From an uncultured Collinsella sp. (GTDB lineage Bacteria > Actinomycetota > Coriobacteriia > Coriobacteriales > Coriobacteriaceae): a stretch of DNA of 6,321 nt. This document shows, piece after piece, positions 5,202-6,321 of the stretch. Below the pieces are notes generated by a model. That model was not told where the DNA came from. It made no database searches and saw nothing but the letters and a program-made list of their open reading frames with translations. Position 1 is the stretch's first letter; the number at the start of each line of letters is the position of its first letter. The stretch is from contig UQMO01000083.1 of NCBI GenBank assembly GCA_900542125.1, positions 1 through 6,321 on the forward strand, written 5' to 3'. Made by a program: the position numbers and the translations under genes.

Positions 5202-6290
5202 ATGCGCACGATTGGAATGAGTGATTATACCGTTGGCGAGGATTGCTTTACCGAGCTGCCCGCCGCACTGGCCGAGTACGGAGCGACCAAGGTCGCCATC
5301 ATCGGTGGCAAGCGGGCACTGGCCGCAGCACTTCCCGGTATCGAAGCTGCGCTGGCGGGTACCGACGTCGAAATTCTCGAGACGCGCGTCTACGGCACCA
5401 ACAGTACGCGTGCCAATATCGCCAAGGTCGTGAATACCCCTGCCTGCCAGGAAGCTGACGTGCTTATCGCATGCGGCGGCGGCAAGGCGCTCGACACCGT
5501 GAAGACCGCAGCCATCGAGCTCAAGAAGATCGTCTTTACGGTGCCGACGATTTGCTCCAACTGCTCCGCTGCGACCGCCATTGCCGTCGTGTACAACGAC
5601 GACGGCTCGCTCGAGGGCTATTCGTACCCCAACCGACCGGCGCACATCTTCATCAACCCCAAGATCATCGCCGAGGCACCGGCAGAGTACTTCTGGGCCG
5701 GCGTAGGCGATGCCCTCTCTAAGCAGCCCGAGGTCGAGTACGCCACGAGCGCCGGTGATTTGGAGCACACCGCCGGTCTTGGCCTGGCACTCGCCCACAC
5801 CTGCTCCGAGCCGCTGTTTACCTATGGCGTCCAGGGTCTTGAGGACGTGCGCCAGGACCTGTCGAGCGAGGCCGTCAAGCAGATCGCGCTCGATATCGTG
5901 GTCAACACGGGCTATGTCTCGAACCTGACCAACCAGAACGATTACTACTACAACTCGAGCGTGGCGCACGCGTTCTACAATGCCACCTGCAGCATTCCGC
6001 GTGAGGGCACCTACCTGCACGGCGAGGTCGTGAGCCTGGGCGTGCTCGTGTTGTTCGCCTACACGGGCGACACCGAGAACCTTGAGCGCTACGCCACCTT
6101 TAACAAGCAGATGGGGCTGCCCGTGACGCTTGAGCAGGTCGGCCTTACCGAGGCCGACATTCCGGCGCTGTGTGAGTATGCCCACGCCACCAACGAGTGG
6201 AAGCAGGGAAACCCCGAGCCCTTCACCGACGAAAAATTCGCCGCCGCCATCAAGGCCGCCGACGCCTATGGCCACACCCTCCTCGCCTAA
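5202..6290 (+). CDS. Iron-containing alcohol dehydrogenase family protein (GldA/HcxA-like)
   Basis: This 362-residue protein belongs to the group III metal-dependent dehydrogenases, NAD(P)-dependent soluble enzymes. The N-terminal nucleotide-binding domain (about 1-155) has the CGGGKALDTVK loop (91-101) and the TVPTICSNCSAAT segment (113-125). The C-terminal helical domain carries the metal ligands expected of the family: Asp170 (GVGDALSK), His256 (VAHAFYN) and His273 (YLHGEV). Length matches glycerol dehydrogenase (about 365). However, Cys121 stands where glycerol dehydrogenases have the substrate-binding Asp (TIASTDAP in GldA, from memory). E. coli HcxA (YbdH), a hydroxycarboxylate dehydrogenase, has Cys there too. 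The substrate is therefore uncertain, and glycerol is not the favoured guess. The ATG at 5202 has AGAAGG five bases upstream; an ATG at 5217 is less well placed. It is transcribed away from ileS and appears monocistronic within the window. Family call is firm, substrate is not. Confidence 0.92.
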   Translation: MRTIGMSDYTVGEDCFTELPAALAEYGATKVAIIGGKRALAAALPGIEAALAGTDVEILETRVYGTNSTRANIAKVVNTPACQEADVLIACGGGKALDTVKTAAIELKKIVFTVPTICSNCSAATAIAVVYNDDGSLEGYSYPNRPAHIFINPKIIAEAPAEYFWAGVGDALSKQPEVEYATSAGDLEHTAGLGLALAHTCSEPLFTYGVQGLEDVRQDLSSEAVKQIALDIVVNTGYVSNLTNQNDYYYNSSVAHAFYNATCSIPREGTYLHGEVVSLGVLVLFAYTGDTENLERYATFNKQMGLPVTLEQVGLTEADIPALCEYAHATNEWKQGNPEPFTDEKFAAAIKAADAYGHTLLA

Positions 6291-6294
6291 CCTA

Positions 6295-6321
6295 CCAAAA
6301 AGGGACAGGTTTATTTTGGCA
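6295..6321. repeat. Possible start of a short repeat cut by the contig end
   Basis: CCAAAA (6295-6300) and TTTTGG (6314-6319) are inverted repeats around AGGGACAGGTTTA. The AT-only stem is too weak for a convincing terminator. The GGGACAGG core resembles the GGGGACG core of the repeat at 1866-1905 in style. Assemblies often break at dispersed repeats. Without copy-number data this remains a suggestion. Confidence 0.3.

Noticed and set aside
5061..6275. 404-codon open frame on the minus strand opposite the dehydrogenase gene
   Set aside because: It is antisense to a gene with intact metal-binding motifs, has low-complexity Gly/Val/Leu/Arg composition, and runs through the ileS leader region.

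Overview
The window is a contig end from a GC-rich bacterium. It carries three genes on the minus strand (ileS, lspA, rluD in transcription order) and one plus-strand gene for an iron-containing alcohol dehydrogenase-family enzyme, divergent from ileS. High GC, GTG and TTG start codons, the IleRS type, and short GGGACGT/GGGACAGG palindromic repeats suggest an actinobacterial gut anaerobe of the Coriobacteriia, possibly Collinsella. That assignment is an inference from style and was not tested by any search.

Layout. Positions 1-47 are not genomic: they read as the end of an Illumina P7 adapter, an 8-base index and the Nextera read-2 transposon end. Positions 48-81 are a short spacer downstream of rluD. 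rluD (82-1095) and lspA (1095-1694) overlap by one base (TAATG) and look like a translationally coupled pair. Positions 1695-1910 hold a candidate lspA promoter, a rho-independent terminator for ileS, and a compact pair of interleaved inverted repeats that runs into the ileS stop codon. ileS occupies 1911-4715 with a GTG start. Positions 4716-5201 form a 486-base divergent intergenic region. Most of it is a T-box riboswitch leader for ileS: stem I can be folded by eye, with an AUC (Ile) specifier, a UGGU-type bulge, and mutually exclusive antiterminator and terminator. The dehydrogenase gene runs 5202-6290, and the contig ends inside what looks like another short repeat.

How it fits together. 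ileS, lspA and rluD are housekeeping genes for tRNA-Ile charging, lipoprotein signal-peptide removal and 23S rRNA pseudouridylation. The ileS-lspA-rluD neighbourhood is widespread in Gram-positive bacteria. Here ileS has its own terminator and its own uncharged-tRNA sensor, so lspA-rluD is probably transcribed separately. The divergent dehydrogenase is a metabolic gene with no obvious functional link. I see no previously undescribed system. The most informative items are the T-box with its unusual bulge and apical extension, the interleaved palindrome at the ileS stop, the Cys in place of the glycerol-binding Asp in the dehydrogenase, and the adapter contamination.
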